A DNA stretch of 64,000 nucleotides from Aphelocoma coerulescens. Taxonomy: Eukaryota > Chordata > Aves > Passeriformes > Corvidae. Every line of letters starts with the position of its first letter. The stretch's first letter is position 1. Below, piece after piece: positions 13,383-25,500 of the stretch. A program made the translations under genes and the position numbers. Under the pieces are notes generated by a model. That model searched no databases and was not told the origin of the DNA. It saw only the letters and a program-made list of their open reading frames with translations. The stretch is taken from contig NC_091017.1 of NCBI RefSeq assembly GCF_041296385.1, positions 53,194,214-53,258,213 on the forward strand, written 5' to 3'.

Positions 13383-13564
13383 TCGAGTACTCTTGCCCTG
13401 CAGGACATTTTGTGAGGCAGCAAAAGAAGGCTGTGAACCAGTCCTGGGTATGGTAAATGCTTCTTGGCCAGACTTCTTGAAGTGCTCTCAATTCCAAAAC
13501 AAAACTGAGAATGACACCACTACAAGGATATGCTTCTCACCACACCAAGGAAATGGAAAGCAGT
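13383..13564 (+). CDS. CORIN: CORIN exon: frizzled domain 1, C-terminal half
   Basis: The acceptor follows a strong pyrimidine tract ending in ttattcag; the donor is gtatgt. The exon enters with one base of a split codon (phase 2) and leaves in phase 1. It encodes [17 protein letters not shown], then [12 protein letters not shown] and RICFSP, the second half of a frizzled cysteine-rich domain, with five cysteines. Potential N-glycosylation sequons are NAS, NKT and NDT. It is paralogous to the second Fz2 exon at 43299: the pattern PCRT-x-C, K-x-x-C-E-x-VLG, W-P is shared. A second in-frame acceptor 21 bases downstream (exon from 13404) is possible and would sit exactly where the Fz2 exon begins. 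I chose 13383 because the tract is stronger, it is the first AG, and the extra codons read LLPC as in mammalian corin. Confidence 0.92.
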
Positions 13565-16500
13565 GTATGTTCCCATTCTTAACCATTACACTGTGATTAT
13601 GAGTTTTCACTTAATAATGTATTTTCTTCCTATGTAGGAAAAGCTCTGGGTTGTAACTATTATTTCTTGTTCTGTTATTATGTTCCATCTTATTACTGTG
13701 ATAGTAATTATAGTTTGCAGTACTTTAATTATTTAGGCTGATTTTTTTCAGACTTGTGTTGATTTGAAGCCTTTTTATTTTACATCAAAAATTCTGAGCT
13801 GTTTTGAGGAAAGAAGGTTGGAGGAAAGTAATACGACCTGTTGACTTTCTATTTGCTAGCTCTAGCAAATACAGGTTTGTTATTTGGAATAGGAACCTGA
13901 TACACAGGCCAAATTTCAAGTCTATCTCCTTTTTCCTTGCTGTAAAAATGATCCCAAAAACTGATCAAGAGGTAAACTTCTCAAAAAGCATGGCCTTTTC
14001 ACACCCACACGTAAAGTCATAGAATCATTTAGCTTGGAAAAGATACTGAAGGTCATCCAGTCCAACTGTTAATTCAGCACTGCCAAATCCACCACTAAAC
14101 CCTGTCCCTAAGCATGATGTCTACACATGTTTTAGAAACCTTCAGGGATGGTGACTACTCCACTTACCTCGGAAGCCTGTTCTGATGACTGACCAGCCTT
14201 CCCATGAAGAAATTTTTCCTACTATCAAATCTAAACCTCCCCTGGTGCTCCTTGAGGCTGTTTCCTCCTGTCATATTACTTGGGAGAAGAGACTGACTGC
14301 CACCTTTTTACAACCTCCTTTCAGGCAGTTGAAGAAAGTGATCAGGTCTCCCCTGAGCCTTTTTTTTCCAGGCTAAACACCCCCAGCTCCTTTACCACTC
14401 TGCTGTCCTTCTTTGGACACACTCTAGCACCTCAGTGTCTTTCTTGTACTGAGGGGCCCAAACTAAACACAGGATTTGAGCTGTGGCCTCACCAGTCCCG
14501 AGTACAGGGGGACAATCCTGCTGCCTACAGGGCCCTGGCCCTGCTGGCCACACTATTGCTGACACAGACCAGGTGCCATTGGTCTTCTTGGTCACCTGGG
14601 CACTGCTGGCTCAGGTTCAGCCAGCTGTCGACCAGTATTCCCAGGTCATTTTCCACCAGTCAGCTTTCCAGCCAGTCTCTAAAAACAAGGCATTTCCATC
14701 TCCTCAGAGGTGCTGCTGTGTTCTCTAGATCCAAATCTGGAGGTGAGATCACACCTGAGAGCAGTAAACTTGACTTTTTTCTCACTGACCCCATTGCTGG
14801 AGATCCCTTGCTGGCATCTGAGACTTAGCTGTTGATATGCATTCTCCTGTGAGATGAAGAGACTGAGGCTTCTACAGTCTATCTGTGGATTCTAATTTTG
14901 TTAATGACTTCTGCGTGACAATAAACAGGAGGAAATGATATGATGAAAACTGTTTTTCAATTTTTTAATTAAAAAACTCCAAGAATTTCTTTTTTAAAAC
15001 TACCTTAAAAGATCAGGGAGGTTATATATTGTTTCTTTGAGTGTTAGTTAATGGTGCAATTAAAATAGGTTATGTATCCTGGGCTACATCCTTGCAGTCC
15101 CTGCGTATGTACAATGATATCACCTAAAATTATTAGACCAAGTCTACCAGTTGGATTCTCTCCATCTCTAAAGGCATATTTTTGAGGAGTCATGAAGTAA
15201 AGGAGGTTGTTGTCCACATCAAACTTCATCTGTGGGAAATTTTGTAATGGCTGAGGTAGGGAAAGATCCAAAAGACTGTGTCTTGTTAAACTTGAATGAT
15301 TTCCAGGAAATTTGAACAATGTCCACAAATGTTTATTAATAAGTCCTATGGTATTTTGCGCAAGTTTCTGTAGTGAAAGCCTCTGGGAGCTGTGTCTTAA
15401 CTGTATGATAAAAATATATGCTAAATATGCTGAAAAAATTAGTCTAATGGATCTCTCCAAATTGGAACAGTAAGCAAGTAATTATAAAATGCATATTTTT
15501 TTTTCTGTGCCTCAAATTCCCCATGTAAAATGGGACTAAAAGTGTCCTTTAACTCACAGGGTTGTTGTAACCATATGTTTGTTGATGCCTTTGGTATCAT
15601 AGGGCTTAACATAATAGAAATAAGGAGTACCTACTTTTGTCTTCATGGCAGGTTCAAATAATTAAGGTAAGAAGCTGTAGCATAAATAAATACGTAAGTG
15701 TGGTAAAGGCTTATACATTGAATAGTAAGAATAATTAGCCATGAACAATGGGTGACTATCATATCATTAACTGAGCATGATCACAGAATGAGGTATAATT
15801 TTGAAAAAGCAACAGAATGTTAAAGACCTGTATTTCAGGCCTCTGTGGTACATAAACTGAATACAAAGCATAATATAAATATGCCTGTTAAATTTCGACA
15901 AATTATAGCTGATTAGAATGTTCAAAAGCTCCAACAAATCTAGATAGCTGAACTTAAATTAAGCCAGAAGAGATTTCTCACTTATGAAACTTTCAAGTTT
16001 CAGAATATCCCGTGGCTAAAATAATGTATTTAGTACTGCTAGAGAAGAAGCTTTTTAGAATAATGTCTTCCTGGTTAATGAATGTTCCATAATCTGTAGG
16101 GCAGGATTGGTATTTATCTGGTAGTGAACTGCAGAAATTACAGATAAGTACACAGTAGAAGCTTGCTTTTTCTCACCAGGGGAAGAAATGTAGAGCCAGT
16201 TGTGAGATCTGCTGCTCCTACCTGGCAGACTGTGGGGACCCAGGCTATTTATTGTCAGTTCTGACATCCTGTTGTATAAAACAAAAGGGGTTTTTAAAAT
16301 TAATTTTTTGTTGTGAACTCTTGGGCATGATGCTTGGATGTGAATGGTTTTCATGCAGAATGAGAGACTACAATTGAGCTGTCTTCCAGGACCTGCAGGG
16401 AGCCTAAAAGAAAGATGGAGACAGGCTATTTACAAGAACACATAGTGATAGGACAAGGGGGAAAGGCTTCAAACTGAGAGTAGGTTTAGATTAGATATTA

Positions 16501-19500
16501 GGAAGAAAATCTTTGCTGTGAGGGTGCTGAGGCACTGGAACAGGTTGACCAGAGAAGCTGTGGATGCCCCGTCCCTGGAAGTGTTCAGGGCCAGGTTGCA
16601 TGGGGCTCTGAGCAACATGGTCTAGTGGAAGGTGTCCTTGCCCATGCCAAGGGGGTTGGAATGAGATGATCTTTAAGGTCCCTTCCAACCCAAGCCCTTC
16701 TGTGATTCTGTGATTTGATGACTATGGAGAATATTTTTATTTTTATTTAAAAGAATGGTTCTAATGTGATTCCTCTGCAACTGAAAAAGGTAAGAGTTTG
16801 GGTTCACTAGGCTGCTTCTCCTACAGAAATAAACTGTGCTGTTCTTGAATATTTATTTCTGCAGTTTGTATTTTTGAAAGAATTTACTTCTCTGACCACA
16901 GTAGAATCAAACAGCTGAGGCTGATTCTCTGCTCTAATCCCTTTTTATCTAGTGCTCAGCACAAACTGCTCTTCACACTCTTTAAAGGGTTCAATTCCTG
17001 GAAATTTCAAGAGCATGTACTTGGCATATGACTGCTTATTTCTTAACTTTGTGGCTTCTTTTGGGGATTGGTGCCTCCAGATTACATGCAGTGAATCCTT
17101 TCCTGCCCACATATGCCTTGCATATAATTTGTTTTGTGTGATGTTGTAATTCTCTTTTGCATCTTTAGTTATATCTTGTGTTTATCAAAATTAAGGTCTG
17201 GCTGCTATACCTGTTTGTTCCAGAGATACTTGTACAGTGTCACTCAGACACCCAATCCCAAACAAAACCTTCTCTTGATTTCTCTTGTTTATTTTTGTCT
17301 GATTGTGGCTAAAAACTCCGTATCTTTCCCATTTTCTGAATTGAAGATTATCACTCCTCCAAAAAATACTTGAATGTCTTATGGCTTTCCAAGCCCTGTT
17401 GGAGAAAATATCCATGAGTCATGTTCTAGTTAGAATTCAGAGCATTTATCCTGGGGACAATTACCAGTTTTCCTGAAGAACGTTTATCAGTTAGAATAGG
17501 GATTATCTAGTGGAAACATACTGGTTCATGTGTCGTGGCTAATATTTATCTCTTTGTCTAAAAGTTATCTTCACAAGCATTGCAAATTGAGTGCACAATA
17601 TCACTATGGGGAATCTATTATGAAATACATTCCTGTTGTGAACACAGATGTACTGATTGTACTGGAAAATCCAAGTCGTGCCATCATAGTAAAAACATCT
17701 GAATGTAAAATGACTGAGTCATTCAGTCATTCTCTGAGTCACAGAGAAAAAGATGCAGGTCTGAAGGCTAATGTCCTTCAGATTGATATTTGTTTACACT
17801 AGTGACAAGTGAACACTCAGTAGATGAGAAAATCAGCTACTCTAAAAATTGCTGTAAGAATTTATCTTTTGAGATTTAAGGTAGGTAGTTGAACTGGTTT
17901 CACAGGTCTAATGAGTTGTGAGCACATAAAGGAGTGAGCAGGAGGCATCATCAATCATTCATTTCACATGAAACCAATAATGCATTCTGGCGGGAAGAAA
18001 TCACAAAAGCCTTCCTGAGGGCTGCTATTCATATCCCTACTCACAGAAACATCTCAGCTGTTTTTCGCTCTCTCTCTCTCAACTGACACTGTCTATTACA
18101 TTATTTTATTTGCTTTGACCAGCCAACATAACTTTTGCTGTTAAACCCATGGCGGAAAAAAACCTGTAGCTTGAATGAGAAGTTAACTAACACAATAATC
18201 TGGTTTAAATTAACATGGTAACGCACTGTGCGTGGGTTCGTGAAGGGTGGCTGCGTTTCCCTGAAACATCCCTGGCTATGGGATCGCTGCGGTGGGTGCA
18301 GTACAGCACTCCAGCAAGCTCGCTCCTTTCACCCGCGCGGCTGTGGGTGCAGATCTCACACACACACCCAAGCTGGACTGCTCAGCGTTACCAGAGGCAA
18401 AGAGTCAGGAGGGCTCTCCTGTATGGCATTGCCACGGACCAGGTTTATTACACCCTGCTGCAAAAACAGACCAGAGATAAAAGACGGCGGACATGCAGTG
18501 TCCAGGGTTTATGTACGGGAGCAGGGCAAGCATCAGGACCAATAGTCTGAGGGACTAGGGAATGGGAGCCAGTGGGGAAGGGCTGGGGGTGTGCAGCGTA
18601 GCAAGTCGATCAAACAGACAAAGTCTGCCTGGCACCACAAAACCGGATGGGAGAGTCTTCTCCTTTCTCACCATGAGGTCAGGGGGTGTTCTTAAACCTC
18701 GCAATTGGTCCACCAATAGCAGGCCTCTGCTATTTCGGGGCTCCTTGGCCTCTCAGCCATCACAATTTTTGGCTCAGTCACCTAAACAACATGGAGCTCT
18801 CAAAAGAGCCCTGAAGTTATTCTTCTGTTAATTTGAGTTGTAAAATGCTTTCAGAAGGAGCAGTGAATATGATGCTTCCACTGTTTATGCAACAAAACTA
18901 TGTAAATTTAAGTATAGAATTGACATTGTTCACTTTTGTATTTTTGCTAAAGAGGCATTATGAATGAATGTCTCTTTCTGTTAAAAAAGTGGTGCACAAG
19001 TGGCCTGAATTGCACTTCATCGCCATGAGATTTTGGGTTGGAAGGGACCTTAAAAATCATCTTATTCCAACCCCCCTGGCATGGGCAGGCACACCTTCCA
19101 CTAGACCAGGTCACTCAGGGACCCATCCAACCTGACCTTGAACACTTCCAGGGATGGGCATCCGCCTCTCTGGACAACCTGGTCTCGTGCCTCAGCACCC
19201 TCACAGTAAAAATTTTCTGCCTAATATCTAATCTAAATCTACTCTCTCTCAGTTTGAAGCCCTTCCCCTTGTCCTAGCATGTAGCCACATGCTCTTGTAA
19301 AAAGTTCCTCTCCATCTTTCTTGTGTTGGAAGACTGCAATTAAGTCACCCCTCCCTTCCTTCACACTGGTATTAATTGAGAGAATTATCTTTGAGGAATA
19401 ACTTTGAGTAGAGAATTCAAATACCTGATTGCAACAGGTATTTATTTTTCTATAGGCAATGTAATTATATTCATCCAGTAGACAATTTTTTTGTGAAAAA

Positions 19501-22500
19501 GCTTTTAAAATCAGGAAGACGTTATCTTTCTTGTGTGCCCTTGCATTTGCTTAATACAGTGAAATGAATACAGAGATGATTTGTGTATGTGTAACATTGA
19601 TGCTGAAGGGCTGAAAAACCAGCACAGTGGAATAATTTTTTGAGGGAAACAAAATGTTATTCAGGATTGTTTTGGTGTTTCATGTGAAGAAACAGAGTTG
19701 AAAAAGCTATTTCGCCTACCAAATCACTCTTTAATTCTGTTGATCCTGCATTATATTTTGTTGTGTTCTCTGGTTTATATTTTCCTATTCTGTTTGTATT
19801 CCTGTTTTTTGCCTGTTTCTTTTCCAGCTTGGATTTCTTATGTGGCCTTTTTTAGGCTGCATCACTTGAATGAAAGAAAAAGGTCTTTTGTCCTCTTTCT
19901 CCCACAGGGTTTTGCATCCTAAGGAAATAGAGAAATGAACAATTACCTGGGGGTAAGGAGTTGCGAGCTTTTCTAATTCCATGGTTGTGATCGTAGTATC
20001 AAAACTTTCTAGAATTTACAGCAACAAGATACATACACTGTATTGCAGGGTACATACATGGTATAGGGAGAGGTGATGAAAATCTGGAAGTGAGAGAATA
20101 CAGGGATTCCTCTGTGTTCCACTGTGCTCTTATGACTATATTGGGTAAGAGAAAAAGTCCATCTGTCTTACAATTCTGACTCCAAAATCTGACAAATGCC
20201 CAGAAAAGGAGAACAGGGCAAGACTATGTGGCAGTACTTTTCCAAATACTACTGCATTTTCCATCTGTTTGAGATTCAAGGATTTTTCTGTAATTTGTGA
20301 CCTGCCACAGATTTTTATTCTATTAATGTGTCCCTTTGTTACATGGGTCTATGTATGTTTTAGCATCCACAGTGTCATGTTCTAGAATGTTACAGCTTGT
20401 CAATGCATTGCATGAAGAGCACTGCCTTTTGGTTGTTTTAATACCTCTTAGTTCTTCCATAGCATTAGACAGTAAATGTGGTCTCCTCTTCTCTTTGAAA
20501 AAAAATCAGCATCACTTTTCATGGTCATTTTCACAGTTACAGAATGCCTTATCTGCTGCTATACCTTGAAATGCAGCGAGATGTCAATCTTGAGGATGGT
20601 AAAATAATATGTTTATTTCAGCATGTGCTCTCTGCAGCTTTCCAGGGACCTTTCCACATAATCTTCTATAGATGACATTCCAGTAATCTAGCTGGAAAAA
20701 CAACACATAAATGGTCTTCCTTCCTCAAAGACACTTTTGATAGTGCACCACACAGATAAAATAAAGCACTTTTTGCTGCCAATGTTGTTTAGTCTGGGAT
20801 TTTGGAAGCTATTCCAGATTATAAACCTTTCTGGATAAGGACTAAAACAAGCAAGTTTCTCCATCAGCAAGGATTGCTTCTGTTTTATTTGGCTCTTTTT
20901 ACATAACATTTTTAATTCTTCAGGAGTTTTGGTGTGTGTTTATTTGCATGATTTTAGTAATAAATGTGTGAATTATTTACAGAGGTATCAGTAATTAACA
21001 TTTCCCAGCATAGTTCTTTAGAATAACACCTTTGCCATTTGTAATGATTTTGAGTGGAATGGTCCATATTTTTCCTATTTCAGATATCTATTTCAGGCAT
21101 TATTTCTTCTTTTTCTGCTGCTTTGTTTAAAACAGTCCCCACATTTCTGAGTATGCAGCCCGTGTTCAAGAAAGTCTTATGAATGGCTGTGTAACTAAAT
21201 CCACTGGGTTCCAGATCAAATACCAAAATGTAACATTCAACTGAAGTGTTTGTTTTACAGCATTAGATAAGGCTTTTATAATTTCCATTAAAATCTGACC
21301 TTTGGAGGTATGATGGAATGGCCATCCTACTGAAAGCTTCTTGCACAAGCTTGGTAGAAAGCAGAAATTACATTCATTGGAGGTACTGTTCACAGTGTGT
21401 GTGCTCTCCTTGCCCTGAGCACTGCACTGACTGGGCCAAACATATGCAGTCATTACCTATTAGAAGACTGCAAGAGGTGAGATTAAAGTTTCTAAAAATT
21501 CCTTCTGATTGCTGCTGGATGCTAAAACTGAGATAAAGAAAACTAATTTCACTCTTCCTCTTTTTTTTTTTTTTGTATAACATACAAGATAAACAGGAAA
21601 ATGCTCCCTTTAGGTATGAAGAAATGAAGAAGTGGTTTGGGGTAGCAGCAGATGTAGATGTATTAAGCAGATAAAGATGTATTAAGGAGGCAGAGTCAGG
21701 ATGACTTACAAGTGCTTCAACACACTTTTGTTCACAGCCCAGAAATGAATATGGGACTCCAGAATCTTTGCTCTTCTGATCTGTAAGAAAAATATTCAGA
21801 GATTCCTGCTGTTAACTTTTGTCCTCCCAGGCCAAGCTGGCATATTAACACAAAAGATAGGAGTCCATTACTCTTGCTATCTTAGTACCAGTGAAGCTCT
21901 TTACTGATGGAGATCTCCATCAAGGAAAATCAAGACAGTTCCTTTTGAGCTGTTTATGCTGTCTTCCTTTTTAAACATGAAGGAAATTGTGTAAAAGCCA
22001 AGTTATAAGAATGTAAGATTACCAATCAGTTAAAGTTGCCTTTCCAACCTCTAAGAGCCGTTCTTCTATGATGAACTACAAAATTTTGATTATGCTATCA
22101 TATTCTAGTTTTACGTGACATGATCATCTGTGGGATAAACGCTGGTCTCCAGGGAACCAGTACTTCCATACCAAGGAAGTCTGTTGTTTCTAGGGGTGCC
22201 TGTAGAGTTTAGTGACTGCAGCAATTGGGAAGCGCAGTATATAGGTGAGGGAACTGGAGAAATAAAAAGATTGGCCCATAATAGAGTGTGACATTATCAT
22301 GTGGAATGAGATTCTTGCCCTGTCACTGTTGCAATGACCATGTTGAACAAGGTGGTTGAATAAAAACTTTCTCTACTATTCTTTGAACACTTCCAGCTAA
22401 CTGGGCTCTTCATTTGTATAGCTGGAGTTGATTTGCAACTGAGACATTTGCAGCTACAAGTAAAGGCAACAAGAGCTATTCTTTGAACATATAAAGTAAC

Positions 22501-25500
22501 ATTAGTCTTTACCCTCCAAAAAAAAAAAAAAAACCCAATGACATGCTGTTTTTTGTGTCTTAGATTGGTCAATTGAAGTTATTATTCATTATTTCTTATA
22601 ACTTTCACTTTAATATCTCATTGCCTCATTTTTCCCCCTGTAAAATGAGACTGTGAGTGTTATCTAATCTCATGTTTTTCTTAAGATTATTGTATTTTGC
22701 AGTTTGTAATATGCTTCTGAAACTGGTGGAATACAGGTGAGGCTGTAACTCTTCAGTTAGAGGTTAGGAAATGTGTCCAATCACACTGTGTGAGGGAACC
22801 TACTGAGGAGCACATCACAAGGGTGTGCAAAAGGATGATGCTGGTGGTTTCACCCTTGTTTCTGATGAAGAGTCACAAACATTAAATGGCACAAACTAGT
22901 TTAAAATTGTTGGTTTAAAGTCTCTTAGTATTTTGGGCACCTTTCTGCAAAATTAGAGACCTCCTTTAAAATACACTGCATAAGCAGCTTTCACTGCAGT
23001 AACCATGTCCCCATTGAACAACTAGAAAATGATGTATGTATTGCAAAATCAAAATTATTTGCTGTCCAAGTGGACATTATACCTGGGAGTGTAATAGAAA
23101 AGATTTTGAAATTATTCCTATGTTTTTATTACAACCAAATTTTCCATAAAGAGTGTGTGTTTCAGTTAACTAAGTTTAAGATTGCCCTGTTACTTGGGGA
23201 TGATAAAATAATATTTGAGGATGAGAAAAGAATGTAAATATGTTGAAAAAAATAATCTCCTGCTGAAAAAATTTAAAACTAATAATGAGGGTGCTGAAAC
23301 TGTGTGTGTTTGTGTGTATGTCCATTGCCATAGTGTGATAGAAAAGACTGCTATTCTAGGACCACAAATAAAATTAAAAATCTAGATAAATAGTTGAACT
23401 TGCAGCCAATGCAAGCTGGAGCTATTTGTCATTTTTGAAAAACATTGAGCATGGCTGATGCTAAGCGGTACCTCACAGCATCCACTGTATACCTATTGGT
23501 TTGGCAAATTGTGAAGAATACCAAAGGGATATACAATAAAGCCAGTCTTAAGCAGAAATTATTATATTTTTTGTAGGCATATTACAGGCTCCTTCCTTAG
23601 TCCCAGGGGCAGATTTAACGGGTGTAATAGTCTTTTCATGACTGCCTGTTGAGGTCTTTTGAAATGGGTCTTTCACTGCTAGCAGTTTTAAATGGCTTTG
23701 TTCTATCTCAAAAATGGAGATTTTTTTCTTTCAGGTTTTCCTCTCGACCTTCTTGCATTCAGTGATGTTCTCCTGAGAGCTATCTTGATGTTTTCCAAAT
23801 TGGAAATATGTTTCAATACCTGTGGGGAATCTTAAATATAAGTTTAACATGTGTAAGACTCCAGTAGCATTAACTTGGCGATGTTGATGCTAATAACAAT
23901 TTTTCTCCTCATTCTGTCCTTTTTCTCTCTTGCAGCACTGTGTGGAGGAGAGGAGAGTTTCTTGTGTGCCAGTGGGATCTGCATCCCAGGGAAACTGCAG
24001 TGTAATGGCTACAACGACTGTGATGATTGGAGTGATGAGGTCCACTGTAGTAAGTTTCTTAAACCTTGAAGCATTCTGCTGGAGTACCGAACCCAATCAG
24101 GGAAACCTGAAAACTGAAGCAGGAAGAACAGGAGCTTTGCATAGTGTTTGCATATATTGACATTTGGACTCTGTAAGTTGCTGTGGACTATGTGTAGCTT
24201 TGCTCACTCAGGCCACAGCATGTGCTTTTGATCTGTCAAATTTTACGCCTTGAGGCAGATATTCTGCAAGGAGCTATGTGGAAATTAGAAGTATTTGGTT
24301 TTTTGGGGTTTTTAAACAGATCAATAGTGTGTGTCAGAAAGGAGCACTTCTGATAATCAGCTGAATACTGTTGTAGCTTTATCCTGGTCCTTGGCACTGA
24401 TTTTAGAGTAGATGCAAGACCATCTGTTTGAAAATTGTCTTGGTCTCAATCCTGGATGTGATTTATTTAAATTAATCCCAATATGTGCTGCAGTATAATG
24501 TACATATGTGATAGCCTCATTTTTTATTTATTTGTCTGTGGTAGTGCATATCTTTAGAGCTCCTATGTGTTTTTCTGTGTTAACAAAACACCTTGGACTA
24601 CAAATATCTTTAGAAAAACTGAACAAATGTACTGTAAGAAAACAATGAGAAGGGGAAAAGAAAAAGAACAAAGGAAAATGTGGAAAAAATAGGGACTATA
24701 GTGGGACATTATGCCACAGAACAGGATTTCTCATTCAGACTTTGAAAAATGTCAGACAGTGCAGTTTACACTCAACTCAAAAGATTTGTTCTTATTAGTG
24801 ATTTAAGAGCCTGGGCATTCCAAGGCTCACAAAGCTGCTTTTAAGGAAGTTGTTGCTAGATTTTATCTGGGATACTCCAAGGAATAAATGAGGACAGCAA
24901 TTTCCTCCTGGTCTCAATATGAATGAGGTTAGAGCTTGCTTTTCCTTTGATAGCCAACAGTTCATTTAACGGAGGTTGAGATAATGTCTGTTATGTAAAA
25001 AGTATTGCATGTTTTTATTTTCCAGTTTTTCCTGTCAGCGTTAGCTTTAGATTTAAAGTGAGCTCAAAAATTTAAAAATGCCTATGAGACTATGGTTCTC
25101 AAGTTCCATTAAAAATGGGAAAAGAATAAATTAGTAATAAAATGTGGAGATTGAGAATAAATATATTGTGTGTCTTGAAAAAACAAACATAAGTTTCATG
25201 AGGTGAGATTACCTTTGGAAGAAAGAACCCTGACTGTTTAATGATACAGGGTTTATATGCAGAGGATGTCTTTCATTAGGATGCTTGGTGAGAGCTAAGG
25301 AGAGGGTGTGGAGGTCAAATAAGGCTTTCTTGAATTACATAGCAGAAAGAGCAAAACTGAAGGAAGACCTATTTGCCTGACAGCTTGTCTGATAAAAAAT
25401 GCTGTGTTTCTTGCAGTCCTTGCCCCTCTCAAAGTCTTAAGTCACCTCATTAAATTATAGGATAGGTTGCTCAGAGTCCCATCCAACCTGACCTTGAATA

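Larger units (their letters stand above)
13565..23935 (+). other. CORIN intron, Fz1 to LDLa1 (10.4 kb)
   Basis: It holds CR1 copies at 14017, 16383 and 19024 and a solo LTR at 18216. A 138-codon minus-strand open frame at 15044-15460 matches nothing I know and sits in AT-rich sequence. The rest shows nothing beyond short homopolymer runs (21560, 22517). Confidence 0.85.

Noticed and set aside
14280..14828. 182-codon + strand open frame
   Set aside because: It lies largely within a reversed CR1 copy; the translation has no family resemblance and the CR1 reading explains the sequence.
15044..15460. 138-codon minus-strand open frame
   Set aside because: No recognisable family and no splice or promoter context; it could be an old mobile-element piece but I cannot support that.
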